Source: Lacisediminihabitans sp040549465
Lineage (GTDB): Bacteria > Actinomycetota > Actinomycetes > Actinomycetales > Microbacteriaceae
Assembly: GCF_040549465.1 (NCBI RefSeq)
Contig: NZ_JBEPTL010000002.1
Coordinates: forward strand, 62,001-126,000
Length of the DNA stretch: 64,000 nucleotides
Direction: 5' to 3'
This document shows, piece by piece, positions 16,623-25,352 of the stretch. The notes under the pieces were generated by a model. It was not told the DNA's origin and searched no databases. It saw only the letters and a list, made by a program, of their open reading frames with translations. Position numbers and translations under genes: made by a program. Each line of letters starts with the position of its first letter. Within the stretch, counting starts at the first letter, position 1.

Positions 16623-16990
16623 CAGACGAGCCCGTCCGTGTCGCGCTGCAACTTTTCGCCGTACTCGAAGGCGAGCCCAACGAGCAGCAGCCCCATACCG
16701 AGGGCCAGCGTCACCGCCCCTCCGGAGAGCTTCGACAGCACGACATAGGCGGTCTCGTAGTTACCGCTCACCACCGTCGCCGAGCCCGCGTCGGCGGCGG
16801 GCGGAAGCTTCTGGGCCACCGTGAGCGCCATCGCTGTGTGCCCATCGATGAGATTCGTGACGAGGTTCGCCACGCCGATCGCGAGCGTGGTGACTCCTGC
16901 GAGCACCGCGATCACGAGAACGCACCAGACGATGCCGCGGGTGAGGGTGACCATCCGTCCCGTTCCTGCCAACTGATTGGCCTGCGACAT
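16622..16990 (-). CDS. DUF2975-like membrane protein (smaller)
   Basis: A 122-aa protein with two long hydrophobic helices (about residues 15-45 and 85-110) separated by an exported loop rich in Ala and Ser. The C-terminus EYGEKLQRDTDGLV parallels the downstream paralogue's RYGDRLQREQ region and its DTDGLV end, so the genes appear related by duplication. It is the first gene of the three-gene operon ending with the Xre regulator. Confidence 0.6.
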   Translation of the reverse strand: MSQANQLAGTGRMVTLTRGIVWCVLVIAVLAGVTTLAIGVANLVTNLIDGHTAMALTVAQKLPPAADAGSATVVSGNYETAYVVLSKLSGGAVTLALGMGLLLVGLAFEYGEKLQRDTDGLV

Positions 16991-17080
16991 CCGTTTCCCC
17001 TACCGACAATCGATAACAACGATAATCGTTAACCTCAAGCGTCGGGAATCACAGGTCAAGCTATCCGCCGATCAGAGCAA

Positions 17081-17162
17081 CGGAAACTCAGGACTTTGGC
17101 ATCCGAGGAGCGCCACAGGCCGCCGAAATCGGCGACTGCGTGACCGAAGTCCTGAGTTTCCG
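17081..17162. repeat. Nested inverted repeat in divergent intergenic region
   Basis: Perfect 16-bp arms CGGAAACTCAGGACTT (17081-17096) and their complement (17147-17162) enclose 50 bases. Inside lies a second hairpin, CGCCG-AAAT-CGGCG (17121-17134). It sits between divergent genes, so a simple terminator role is unlikely. Confidence 0.7.
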
Positions 17163-17230
17163 AAAGGACGTGAGTGCATGCCGTCATCCGGCGTCGCGCG
17201 CACTGTCATGCCCCGCGCGGCGAAACCGCT

Positions 17231-17247
17231 CTTCGCCTGCGGCGAAC
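17231..17247. promoter_or_regulatory. Candidate ClgR box upstream of clpC
   Basis: CTTCGC-N5-GCGAAC differs by one base from the actinobacterial ClgR consensus GTTCGC-N5-GCGAAC. It is about 80 bp upstream of clpC, a known ClgR target in Streptomyces and Corynebacterium. Confidence 0.65.
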
Positions 17248-17325
17248 GAGGGCAGTAATCCCCGGGTTCGCTGGTTACTCTCTTCATAACGGCACCAACC
17301 CTGCACGGTGTTGAAGGAGCAAGAA

Positions 17326-19821
17326 ATGTTTGAAAGATTTACCGACAGAGCCCGCCGGGTTGTTGTTTTGGCGCAAGAAGAAGCCAAGATGCTCAACCAC
17401 AACTACATTGGCACGGAGCACATCCTGCTCGGCCTGATCCACGAGGGCGAGGGCGTCGCCGCTAAGGCACTCGAGTCGCTCGGCATCTCTCTCGACTCCG
17501 TCCGCGAGCAGGTGCAAGACATCATCGGCCAGGGCCAGCAGCAGCCGACCGGTCACATCCCCTTCACGCCGCGTGCCAAGAAGGTACTCGAGCTGTCACT
17601 GCGCGAGGCGCTGCAGCTCGGCCACAACTACATCGGAACAGAGCACATCCTGCTCGGCCTCATTCGCGAGGGCGAGGGTGTCGCGGCCCAGGTGCTCGTG
17701 AAGCTCGGCGCCGACCTCAACAAGGTGCGCCAGCAGGTCATCCAGCTGCTCTCCGGATACCAGGGCAAGGAGCAGGTCGCCGTCGGTGGCGAGACCCAGC
17801 AGGGTGCACAGGCCGGCAGCCAGATCCTCGACCAGTTCGGACGCAACCTCACCCAGGCCGCGCGCGACGGAAAGCTCGACCCGGTGATCGGGCGCGAGAA
17901 GGAGATGGAGCGGGTCATGCAGATCCTCTCCCGCCGCTCCAAAAACAATCCAGTGCTGATCGGTGAGCCCGGCGTCGGCAAGACCGCCGTCGTCGAAGGG
18001 CTCGCGCAGGCGATCGTTCGCGGCGACGTGCCGGAGACGCTGAAAGACAAGCAGCTCTACACTCTCGACCTCGGATCGCTCATCGCTGGAAGCCGCTACC
18101 GCGGTGACTTCGAGGAGCGCCTCAAGAAGGTCACGAAGGAGATTCGCACCCGCGGCGACATCATCACCTTCATCGACGAGATCCACACCCTCGTCGGCGC
18201 CGGGGCTGCAGAGGGCGCGATCGACGCGGCGTCGATCCTCAAGCCACTGCTTGCCCGCGGTGAGCTCCAGACGATCGGTGCGACCACCCTCGACGAGTAC
18301 CGCAAGCACTTCGAGAAGGATGCCGCCCTCGAGCGCCGCTTCCAGCCCGTGCAGGTTCACGAGCCCTCCTTGCCTCACACCATCAACATCCTCAAGGGAC
18401 TGCGCGACAAGTACGAGTCGTTCCATAAGGTCTCGATCACGGATGGCGCGATCGTCGCGGCGGCGAACCTCGCCGACCGCTACGTGGCCGACCGCTTCCT
18501 CCCCGACAAGGCCATCGACCTGATCGACGAGGCCGGCGCACGCCTGCGCCTCTCGATCCTGTCCGCCCCACCGGAGCTCCGCGAGTTCGACGACAAGATC
18601 GCCGAGGTCCGTGGCTTCAAGGAAGGCGCGATCGAGGACCAGGACTTCGAGAAGGCCGCTTCGCTTCGCGACGAAGAGAAGAAGCTGCTCGGTGAGCGCC
18701 TGCGTCTCGAGAAGCAGTGGAAGAGCGGAGAGGCCGGCTCGACCGGCACCGTGGACGAAGGCGTCATCGCCGAGGTCCTCGCCGCAGCCACCGGCATCCC
18801 GGTCTTCAAGCTCACCGAGGAGGAGACTTCGCGTCTCGTCTTCATGGAGAAGGCACTACACCAGCGCGTCATCGGCCAGGAGGAGGCCATCTCGGCACTC
18901 TCCAAGACCATCCGACGCACCCGTGCTGGCCTCAAGGACCCGAAGCGTCCGAGCGGTTCATTCATCTTCGCCGGCCCGACCGGCGTCGGTAAGACGGAGC
19001 TCGCGAAGGCGCTCGCCGAGTTCCTCTTCGACGACGAGAACGCACTGATCTCCCTCGACATGAGCGAGTACGGCGAGAAGCACACGGTCTCGCGACTGTT
19101 CGGTGCCCCTCCAGGGTTCGTCGGCTTCGAAGAGGGCGGCCAGCTCACCGAGAAGGTGCGCCGTAAGCCGTTCTCCGTTGTTCTGTTCGACGAGATCGAG
19201 AAGGCTCACCCCGACATCTTCAACTCGCTCCTCCAGATCCTGGAAGAGGGACGCCTGACGGATGGCCAAGGTCGCGTCATCGACTTCAAGAACACGGTGA
19301 TCATCATGACCACCAACCTCGGCACGAAGGACATCTCGGGCACCCCGCTCGGGTTCACCTCGAGCACCGACACCTCAACCGGCTACGACCGCATGCGCGG
19401 CAAGGTCGTCGAGGAACTCAAGAAGAACTTCAAGCCGGAGTTCCTGAACCGTGTCGACGAGACGATCGTCTTCCCGCAGCTCAGCCCCGCAGAACTGCTG
19501 CAGATTGTCGACCTGTTCATCAAGCGTCTCTCCGACCGCCTGATGGATCGCGACATGACCGTCGAGCTCACGCTCCCGGCCAAGGAGCAGCTCATCAAGG
19601 TCGGGTTCGACCCGTCGCTCGGGGCGCGACCGCTGCGTCGCGCTATCCAGCACGAGGTGGAAGACCAGCTGAGCGAGCACATCCTGCAGGGCGAGCTCAA
19701 CGCCGGAGACCACGTTCACGTGGACTACGTCGACAACGAGTTCGTGTTCACAACCGGGCGCCAGCCGGGTCGTGAACTGCCGGAGCTGGTCGAGGCCACG
19801 GAGGCCACGACTCAGGCGTAA
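17326..19821 (+). CDS. clpC: ATP-dependent Clp protease ATPase subunit ClpC
   Basis: ClpC is the AAA+ unfoldase that feeds substrates to ClpP and is essential in many actinobacteria. Domains in order are two N-terminal Clp repeats (each with NYIGTEHILLGLI), AAA1 with Walker A GEPGVGKT near residue 213, a UVR/middle region (EDQDFEKAASLRDEEKKL), AAA2 with GPTGVGKT near residue 550, and the C-terminal D2 small domain. The ATG at 17326 is preceded by GAAGGAG. A TTG 18 bases earlier is less likely. 831 aa is normal. A ClgR-like site lies upstream. Confidence 0.97.
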   Translation: MFERFTDRARRVVVLAQEEAKMLNHNYIGTEHILLGLIHEGEGVAAKALESLGISLDSVREQVQDIIGQGQQQPTGHIPFTPRAKKVLELSLREALQLGHNYIGTEHILLGLIREGEGVAAQVLVKLGADLNKVRQQVIQLLSGYQGKEQVAVGGETQQGAQAGSQILDQFGRNLTQAARDGKLDPVIGREKEMERVMQILSRRSKNNPVLIGEPGVGKTAVVEGLAQAIVRGDVPETLKDKQLYTLDLGSLIAGSRYRGDFEERLKKVTKEIRTRGDIITFIDEIHTLVGAGAAEGAIDAASILKPLLARGELQTIGATTLDEYRKHFEKDAALERRFQPVQVHEPSLPHTINILKGLRDKYESFHKVSITDGAIVAAANLADRYVADRFLPDKAIDLIDEAGARLRLSILSAPPELREFDDKIAEVRGFKEGAIEDQDFEKAASLRDEEKKLLGERLRLEKQWKSGEAGSTGTVDEGVIAEVLAAATGIPVFKLTEEETSRLVFMEKALHQRVIGQEEAISALSKTIRRTRAGLKDPKRPSGSFIFAGPTGVGKTELAKALAEFLFDDENALISLDMSEYGEKHTVSRLFGAPPGFVGFEEGGQLTEKVRRKPFSVVLFDEIEKAHPDIFNSLLQILEEGRLTDGQGRVIDFKNTVIIMTTNLGTKDISGTPLGFTSSTDTSTGYDRMRGKVVEELKKNFKPEFLNRVDETIVFPQLSPAELLQIVDLFIKRLSDRLMDRDMTVELTLPAKEQLIKVGFDPSLGARPLRRAIQHEVEDQLSEHILQGELNAGDHVHVDYVDNEFVFTTGRQPGRELPELVEATEATTQA

Positions 19822-19830
19822 CGACTGTTC

Positions 19831-19868
19831 GACGAAGGGGCGGCGAGGAGACTCGCCGCCCCTTCGTC
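19831..19868 (+). terminator. clpC terminator
   Basis: A perfect 17-bp GC-rich stem (19831-19847 with 19852-19868) with a 4-base loop begins 9 bases after the clpC stop. The T tail is weak, as is common in actinobacteria. Confidence 0.8.
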
Positions 19869-19905
19869 GTCAAGCCGACAGTGCATCCTTCTCTATGCTC
19901 GAAGA

Positions 19906-20406
19906 ATGAGTTTCTCCGTGCGGCCGGCCCGCACATCCGACGTTCCCGTCATCCAGGCTCTCGTCGAACCGCTCGTGCAGCAGCGAATCCTGCTCGGCAA
20001 GGATGCCGTCGTCTTCTACGAGGCCATCCAGGAGTTCCGCATCGCCGAAGGTGCAGACGGCACGCCGATCGGATGCGGCGCCCTGCACGTCATGTGGCAG
20101 GACCTCGCCGAGGTGCGCACCCTCGCCGTCACACCGGAGTGGCTGCACAGGGGCGTCGGGCACGCCCTGTTGGAACAGCTGGAGACGGATGCTCGCGAGC
20201 TCGGCCTCAGCCGCCTGTTCTGTCTCACCTTCGAGGTGCCGTTCTTCTCCCGTCACGGTTTCGAGCCGATGACGGAGGAGCCCATCGATCCGGCCGTCTA
20301 TGCCGAACTCGTGCGCTCACCCGACGAGGGCGTCGCCGAGTTTCTCGACCTGGCGCGAGTGAAGCCGAACACGCTCGGCAACACCCGGATGATCAAGAAT
20401 ATTTGA
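19906..20406 (+). CDS. Amino-acid N-acetyltransferase (short NAGS-type GNAT)
   Basis: A 166-aa GNAT protein. The acetyl-CoA loop reads HRGVGHALLE, and the arginine-biosynthesis subtype is suggested by LGLSRLFCLTFEVPFFSRHGF and the C-terminal RVKPNTLGNTRMIKNI. Such short proteins make N-acetylglutamate in actinobacteria (as Rv2747 does), so a role in arginine biosynthesis is likely. It follows the clpC terminator and has its own start. Confidence 0.82.
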   Translation: MSFSVRPARTSDVPVIQALVEPLVQQRILLGKDAVVFYEAIQEFRIAEGADGTPIGCGALHVMWQDLAEVRTLAVTPEWLHRGVGHALLEQLETDARELGLSRLFCLTFEVPFFSRHGFEPMTEEPIDPAVYAELVRSPDEGVAEFLDLARVKPNTLGNTRMIKNI

Positions 20407-20408
20407 CT

Positions 20409-20425
20409 ACCCCCGATTGGGGGGT
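20409..20425 (+). terminator. Short GC hairpin after the GNAT gene
   Basis: ACCCCC and GGGGGT arms with a 5-base loop lie 3 bases past the stop codon. It has no T run, so terminator function is tentative. Confidence 0.4.
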
Positions 20426-20547
20426 CTTCAGCTACCCTTTACCTGTCGTTAGCGCTGGCAGCCCCGAATGCTCACCCGCGACGCATTGGCTTGACCCGCA
20501 GGATTCTGGACTTTCACCAGACGCCGGGCATTCACAAAGGGGAAACG

Positions 20548-23163
20548 ATGACACATTCACATCCGCTGACGAGGAAGAGCGGCGTTGCTCTTCTTCTCGG
20601 GCTCGCCCTGGCGGCGACTCCGCTGGTTTCGGTTTCGAGCCAGGCGAGCACCGACGGCACCGGCGTCGTGATCAATGAGGCCTATCTCAGCGGCGGGAGT
20701 TCGGGAGCTGCCTACACGAACAAGTTCGTGGAGCTCTATAACCCCGGCTCGACGGCGGTGAACCTCAGCGGATGGTCGCTGCAGTACCGCCCGGCCACCA
20801 GCTCAGGGCCGGCAACCGGTCTGGTCGCGCTGAGCGGCTCGATCGCCCCCGACGGCTACTTCCTGGTGCAGGGCGGCAGCAACGGCACCAATGGCGCGGC
20901 CCTGCCGACGCCCGATGTGGTCGGTACTCTCAACCCGAGCGGTTCGGCCGGAACGATCATCCTGTCGAACACGTCCTCGGCGCTGACGCTCCTGGCTGGT
21001 TCCGTCACTGGCAACCCGGCCGTCGTCGACCTGCTCGGTTACGGAACCTCGAACACCTTCGAGACCGCGGATGCCACGGCTCCAGCAGGCAACACCGACG
21101 TCAAGTCGCTGAACCGCGCGTCCTTCCTCGACACGGACAACGGCTCAGCGGATTTCGCCCTCTCGCCGACCATCACCCCGAAGAACGCGGGTGGCGGTGG
21201 CACCGATCCCGGTGACCCTGGAGACCCGCCGGTCGCTCTGTCGATCGCCGCCATCCAGGGCACCACCGATGTGAGCCCGCAGGTCGGTCACAAGGTCGTC
21301 ACGACCGGCGTCGTGACGGCGGCTTACCCGACCGGCGGCTTCAACGGCTACTACATCCAGACCGTCGGCACCGGTGGTGCTCTCGACCTTGCGAGCCACA
21401 CCGCCTCAGACGGCCTGTTCGTCTACTCGACGAGCACGGCATCCGCTGTGGCTATCGGCGACTACGTGCGCGTGACCGGCGCGGTGAGCGAGTTCAATCA
21501 CCTCACCGAGCTCTCCGTCACCTCAGCCGCCGACCTGGTGAAGCTCGACAAGAGCACCGTGACGGCTCCGACGCCGGCCACCGTCGAGTTCCCCGGGACG
21601 GATGCCCAGCGCGAGTCGCTCGAAGGCATGCTCGTCGCTCCCCAGGGCAAGTACACGGTCACCGACAACTACGACACGAACGGCTACGGCGAGATCGCTC
21701 TCGCCCACGACAGCAGCCCACTGGTGACGCCGACCGCGGTGGCTCCCTACGGCAGCCCCGACTACCTGGCCACCATCGCAAAGAACGCGGCCCTCAAGGT
21801 GACGCTCGACGACGGTGCGAGCACCAACTACCTGTCGGCAGCCAACCAGTCGAAGCCTCTTCCGTGGCTGACCCTGGCGGCCCCTGTTCGCATCGGAGCT
21901 CCGGTGACCTTCACCAAGCCGGTCATCCTCGAGTTCCGCAACGACCTGTGGAAGCTGCAGCCGACCTCCGAGCTCACCCCGGCCGACGGGGCCACCGTGC
22001 AGCCGGCGACCTTCGCGAACACCCGCACGGCCGCACCGCAGAACGTGGGTGGCAACATCCGCATCGCCACCTTCAACGTGCTCAACTACTTCCCCACCAC
22101 GGGCGAGGAGCGCACGGGCTGCACCTTCTACAACGATCGCGACGGCAACGCGGTGACGGTGAGAAACAGCGATGCTCCCGGATGCGGCGTGCGGGGAGCC
22201 GCCACGGAGGAGAGCTTCCAGCGCCAGCAGGCCAAGATCGTCACCGCCATCAGTTCGCTGGGTGCCGACATCGTCTCGCTCGAGGAGATCGAGAACTCGG
22301 CCAGGCTCGGTCAGAACAGGGATGCCGGGGTCGCGACCCTGGTCGCAGCCCTGAACGCGAAGGGCGACGTCTGGGATTACGTGCGCACGCCGGCGAACGC
22401 ACCGGCCGTTGCCGATGAGGACGTCATCCGTACCGCCTTCATCTACAAGAAGGGTGCCGTGAAGCCGGTCGGCAGTTCGACCATCCTCATCGGCTCCCCA
22501 GCCTTCGCCAACGCGCGCGAGCCGCTCGCCCAGGCCTTCCAGCCGAAGAACGGTAAGAACGGTAAGAACGGGTCGACCGTCCTGATCATCGCCAACCACT
22601 TCAAGTCGAAGAGTTCCGGCGACACCACGGGAGACAACGTCGACCAGGGCCAGGGTGCATACAACGGCGACCGCGTTCGCCAGGCGCAAGCGCTCCTCGC
22701 CTTCGCCGACCAGCAGAAGGCAGCGGCGAAAACCGACAAGGTGTTTCTCGTCGGCGACTTCAACGCCTATGAGAAAGAAGACCCGATCACCACGATTGTG
22801 GGTGCCGGCTACATCGACCAGGTGGCGAGGACGGGGAAGCAGACCTACGCCTTCGGCGGCATGATCGGCTCGCTCGACCATGTGTTCGCCTCACCCGCCG
22901 CCAATTCGGTGGTGAAGGGCGCGGATGTCTGGAACATCAACTCCGTAGAGTCGGTCGCCCTCGAGTACAGCCGTTACAACTACAACGCGGTGAACCTTTA
23001 CGACACGAGCGCGTACCGCTCGAGTGACCACGACCCCGTGGTGCTTGGGCTTTCGCTGCCGACCGCCGGTGGACATGACGGTGGACACCCGACGCCCCCC
23101 TCGGTGGGCGACCTGATCCAGTGGATCATCGACCTGCTGATCAGGCTGTTCGGTCACCCCTGA
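20548..23163 (+). CDS. Secreted ExeM/NucH-type endonuclease with lamin-tail domain
   Basis: An 871-aa exported nuclease. A signal peptide (about residues 1-34, cleaved near SSQAS) is followed by a lamin-tail beta-sandwich (VVINEAYLSGGSSG), a Gly/Asp/Pro linker near residue 215 and a nucleic-acid-binding OB-like region. The endonuclease/exonuclease/phosphatase domain shows IRIATFNVLNYF, SLEEIENS, NHFKSK, VGDFNAYEKEDP and SSDHDPVVLGL. It probably degrades extracellular DNA to obtain phosphate or nucleotides. The ATG at 20548 has AAAGGGGA upstream. A hydrophobic C-terminal helix (LIQWIIDLLIRLFG) is unusual and may tether it. Confidence 0.9.
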   Translation: MTHSHPLTRKSGVALLLGLALAATPLVSVSSQASTDGTGVVINEAYLSGGSSGAAYTNKFVELYNPGSTAVNLSGWSLQYRPATSSGPATGLVALSGSIAPDGYFLVQGGSNGTNGAALPTPDVVGTLNPSGSAGTIILSNTSSALTLLAGSVTGNPAVVDLLGYGTSNTFETADATAPAGNTDVKSLNRASFLDTDNGSADFALSPTITPKNAGGGGTDPGDPGDPPVALSIAAIQGTTDVSPQVGHKVVTTGVVTAAYPTGGFNGYYIQTVGTGGALDLASHTASDGLFVYSTSTASAVAIGDYVRVTGAVSEFNHLTELSVTSAADLVKLDKSTVTAPTPATVEFPGTDAQRESLEGMLVAPQGKYTVTDNYDTNGYGEIALAHDSSPLVTPTAVAPYGSPDYLATIAKNAALKVTLDDGASTNYLSAANQSKPLPWLTLAAPVRIGAPVTFTKPVILEFRNDLWKLQPTSELTPADGATVQPATFANTRTAAPQNVGGNIRIATFNVLNYFPTTGEERTGCTFYNDRDGNAVTVRNSDAPGCGVRGAATEESFQRQQAKIVTAISSLGADIVSLEEIENSARLGQNRDAGVATLVAALNAKGDVWDYVRTPANAPAVADEDVIRTAFIYKKGAVKPVGSSTILIGSPAFANAREPLAQAFQPKNGKNGKNGSTVLIIANHFKSKSSGDTTGDNVDQGQGAYNGDRVRQAQALLAFADQQKAAAKTDKVFLVGDFNAYEKEDPITTIVGAGYIDQVARTGKQTYAFGGMIGSLDHVFASPAANSVVKGADVWNINSVESVALEYSRYNYNAVNLYDTSAYRSSDHDPVVLGLSLPTAGGHDGGHPTPPSVGDLIQWIIDLLIRLFGHP

Positions 23164-23170
23164 ATCCGAT

Positions 23171-23203
23171 GATTTCCGGGGGTGGACAACACCCCCGGAA
23201 ATC
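23171..23203 (+). terminator. Terminator after the secreted nuclease
   Basis: A perfect 14-bp stem (23171-23184 with 23190-23203) with a 5-base loop lies 7 bases after the stop codon. Confidence 0.8.
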
Positions 23204-23239
23204 CCGGGTTATTGGGGCCTGGCTGGTTATTCTTAGGCC

Positions 23240-23863
23240 ATGTCGACATTCAAGAAACCTGTCGGCCCCCAGTCGCCCAAGGTGTACTGGCGCCGTCGGC
23301 TCCTCGTCGGCCTCGGAGCGCTCGCGGTCATCATCGTCATCATCCTGATCGTGGTGCGTCCTGGCTCGGGGGCGAGTGGCGGCGGAGCCACTCCGAAGCC
23401 TGAGACCAGCAAGGCGTCGACCCCCGCATCTCCCGCGGCATCCGATGCCTCGAAGGACGGCGCAGCCTGCCTGCCTGCCAACGTCAAGCTCGAAGCGGTG
23501 ACCGACAAGACCACCTATGGCGGCACTGAGCAGCCGATGATCAGTATGAAGATCACCAACACCGGAACTGTGGCCTGCACGATCAACGCCGGCTCCACGC
23601 AGCAGGAACTGATCGTCACCAGCGGTTCGGAGAAGATCTGGAACTCGAAGGATTGCCAGACGACTCCGGTCGATGCTCCGGTAACACTCAAGCCGAACGC
23701 GCCGCAGACCACGCAAGCCATTGCGTGGGACCGCACCCGGTCGGCGACCACCACCTGCAGCGCTTCACGACCCCCGGTCACCGCGGGTGGCGCCAGCTAT
23801 CACCTCTCGGTGAAGGTTGGTCCGCTCACGTCGAAAGGCACCGTCCAGTTCATCCTGAACTAG
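23240..23863 (+). CDS. Membrane-anchored exported beta-sandwich protein
   Basis: A 207-aa protein with a basic N-terminus, one membrane helix (about residues 24-46) and a low-complexity Ser/Ala/Pro linker. The external domain has four cysteines and SMKITNTGTVACTINAG strands, resembling Ig-like/BsuPI or DUF4232-type folds. It is probably an anchored extracytoplasmic protein. The function is unknown. It is separated from the nuclease by a terminator and so has its own promoter. Confidence 0.7.
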   Translation: MSTFKKPVGPQSPKVYWRRRLLVGLGALAVIIVIILIVVRPGSGASGGGATPKPETSKASTPASPAASDASKDGAACLPANVKLEAVTDKTTYGGTEQPMISMKITNTGTVACTINAGSTQQELIVTSGSEKIWNSKDCQTTPVDAPVTLKPNAPQTTQAIAWDRTRSATTTCSASRPPVTAGGASYHLSVKVGPLTSKGTVQFILN

Positions 23864-23874
23864 GGGCTGCCGCA

Positions 23875-23944
23875 GGGTTTGTTCCCTTTCGCGACGTGTG
23901 TTCCTGCGCGAGCAGGAACAAAGCTGCCAGAGGGCAACAAACCC
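23875..23944. terminator. Nested hairpins in convergent intergenic region
   Basis: Outer arms GGGTTTGTTCCC (23875-23886) pair with 23932-23944, with one extra base. Inside lies a perfect 9-bp hairpin TGTTCCTGC/GCAGGAACA with loop GCGA (23899-23920). It is suitable as a two-way terminator between this gene and radA. Confidence 0.6.
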
Positions 23945-23962
23945 GCGCGATGCGGTCAAGTC

Positions 23963-25327
23963 TCAGAACGCGGGAACGTCGACCTGTTCGGTGATCGCGC
24001 TGGCGAAGGCTTTGCGCATCGCCTCGCGCAGGTGGGCGTGATCGGCGTCGATGATGGTGGAGAACCCGAGGCGTTTGGCCTCGGCTACGCGCTGCTTGGC
24101 CTGCGATACCGGCCGGATCTCGCCCGCCAGGCTGATCTCGCCGATCGCTGCGAGAGTCGCGGGAAAGGCCTTGTCGCTGAAGGCGCTGGCGATGGCGAGT
24201 GCGATGGCGAGATCGGCGCCCGGTTCGGTGAGACGAATGCCGCCCACCGTGGACACGTAGACATCCGACTCGCTGAGTTTCATGCCAGCCCTCCGCTCGA
24301 GCACGGCGAGCAGCATCGCCACACGGGAGGAGTCGACCCCGTTGGTCACCCGTCGCGGGTTGGGAGCCGAGGTCTTGACGATGAGGGCCTGCACTTCGAC
24401 AGGTAATGCACGGCGACCTTCGACGGCGATGGTCACGCAGGTGCCGCTGACTTGCGCCAGAATATGCCCGGCGCCGCGGGAGAGGAACAGTCCGCTCGGG
24501 TCGGCGACCTCGGCGATGCCATCGCCGGTCATCTCGAAGCAGCCGACCTCATCCGTCGGTCCGAAGCGGTTCTTGTGAGCGCGCACGAAGCGCAGGGAAG
24601 TTTGGCGGTCTCCCTCGAACTGGCAGACGACGTCCACGAGATGCTCGAGCAGCCGTGGACCGGCGATGGAACCGTCTTTGGTGACGTGGCCGACCAGCAG
24701 TATCGGGAGGTTGCGGTCCTTGGAGACGCGGATGAGCGTGGACGCGACCTCGCGCACCTGCGACGGTCCGCCGGCGAGCCCGTCGGTGAGAGAGCTCGAC
24801 ACGGTCTGCACGGAATCCACGATGAGCAGGTTGGGCTTCACCTGGTCGATCTGGCCGAGGATGGTGGCCAGGTCGGTCTCGGCAGCGAGGAACAACTCGG
24901 GTTGCAGGGCTCCGGTGCGCTGGGCGCGGAGCCGCACCTGGCTCACCGATTCTTCGGCAGTGACGTACAGCACGCGCATGCCGCTTGCCGCCGCTTTGGA
25001 TGCCACCTCGAGCAGCAGCGTGGATTTGCCGACACCCGGCTCACCACTCAGCAGCACTGTCGCTCCAGGAACGATGCCTCCGCCCAGCACGCGATCGAAC
25101 TCCGCGATGCCGCTCGGCCAGTGGGCGACCTCGTCGGCGCTGATAGCGGTGATCGGCTTGGCGGCGCGGGCGTCGCTCACCGCGAGGGGGCGCACGGACC
25201 TGCTGGGCGCGGCATCCATCACGTCGACGACGGTGCCCCATGATTGGCATTCAGCGCAGCGCCCAGCCCACTTCAGGGTCGTCCAACCGCATTCGGTGCA
25301 TTTGAAACTCGACTGGGTCTTTGCCAC
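23963..25327 (-). CDS. radA: DNA repair protein RadA (Sms)
   Basis: RadA processes recombination intermediates as a branch-migration helicase. The protein (454 aa) opens with a four-cysteine zinc finger (C10, C13, C24, C27), then a RecA-like ATPase with GEPGVGKST, the RadA-specific KNRFG motif (HKNRFGPTDE), and a C-terminal Lon-like domain (VGGIRLTEPGADLAIALA). The GTG start at 25327 gives the standard N-terminus MAKTQSSFKCTEC. The SGNH hydrolase gene lies just upstream in the same direction. Confidence 0.96.
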   Translation of the reverse strand: MAKTQSSFKCTECGWTTLKWAGRCAECQSWGTVVDVMDAAPSRSVRPLAVSDARAAKPITAISADEVAHWPSGIAEFDRVLGGGIVPGATVLLSGEPGVGKSTLLLEVASKAAASGMRVLYVTAEESVSQVRLRAQRTGALQPELFLAAETDLATILGQIDQVKPNLLIVDSVQTVSSSLTDGLAGGPSQVREVASTLIRVSKDRNLPILLVGHVTKDGSIAGPRLLEHLVDVVCQFEGDRQTSLRFVRAHKNRFGPTDEVGCFEMTGDGIAEVADPSGLFLSRGAGHILAQVSGTCVTIAVEGRRALPVEVQALIVKTSAPNPRRVTNGVDSSRVAMLLAVLERRAGMKLSESDVYVSTVGGIRLTEPGADLAIALAIASAFSDKAFPATLAAIGEISLAGEIRPVSQAKQRVAEAKRLGFSTIIDADHAHLREAMRKAFASAITEQVDVPAF

Positions 25328-25352
25328 GGAGCCAGCTTAAGCGAGACCCCCG

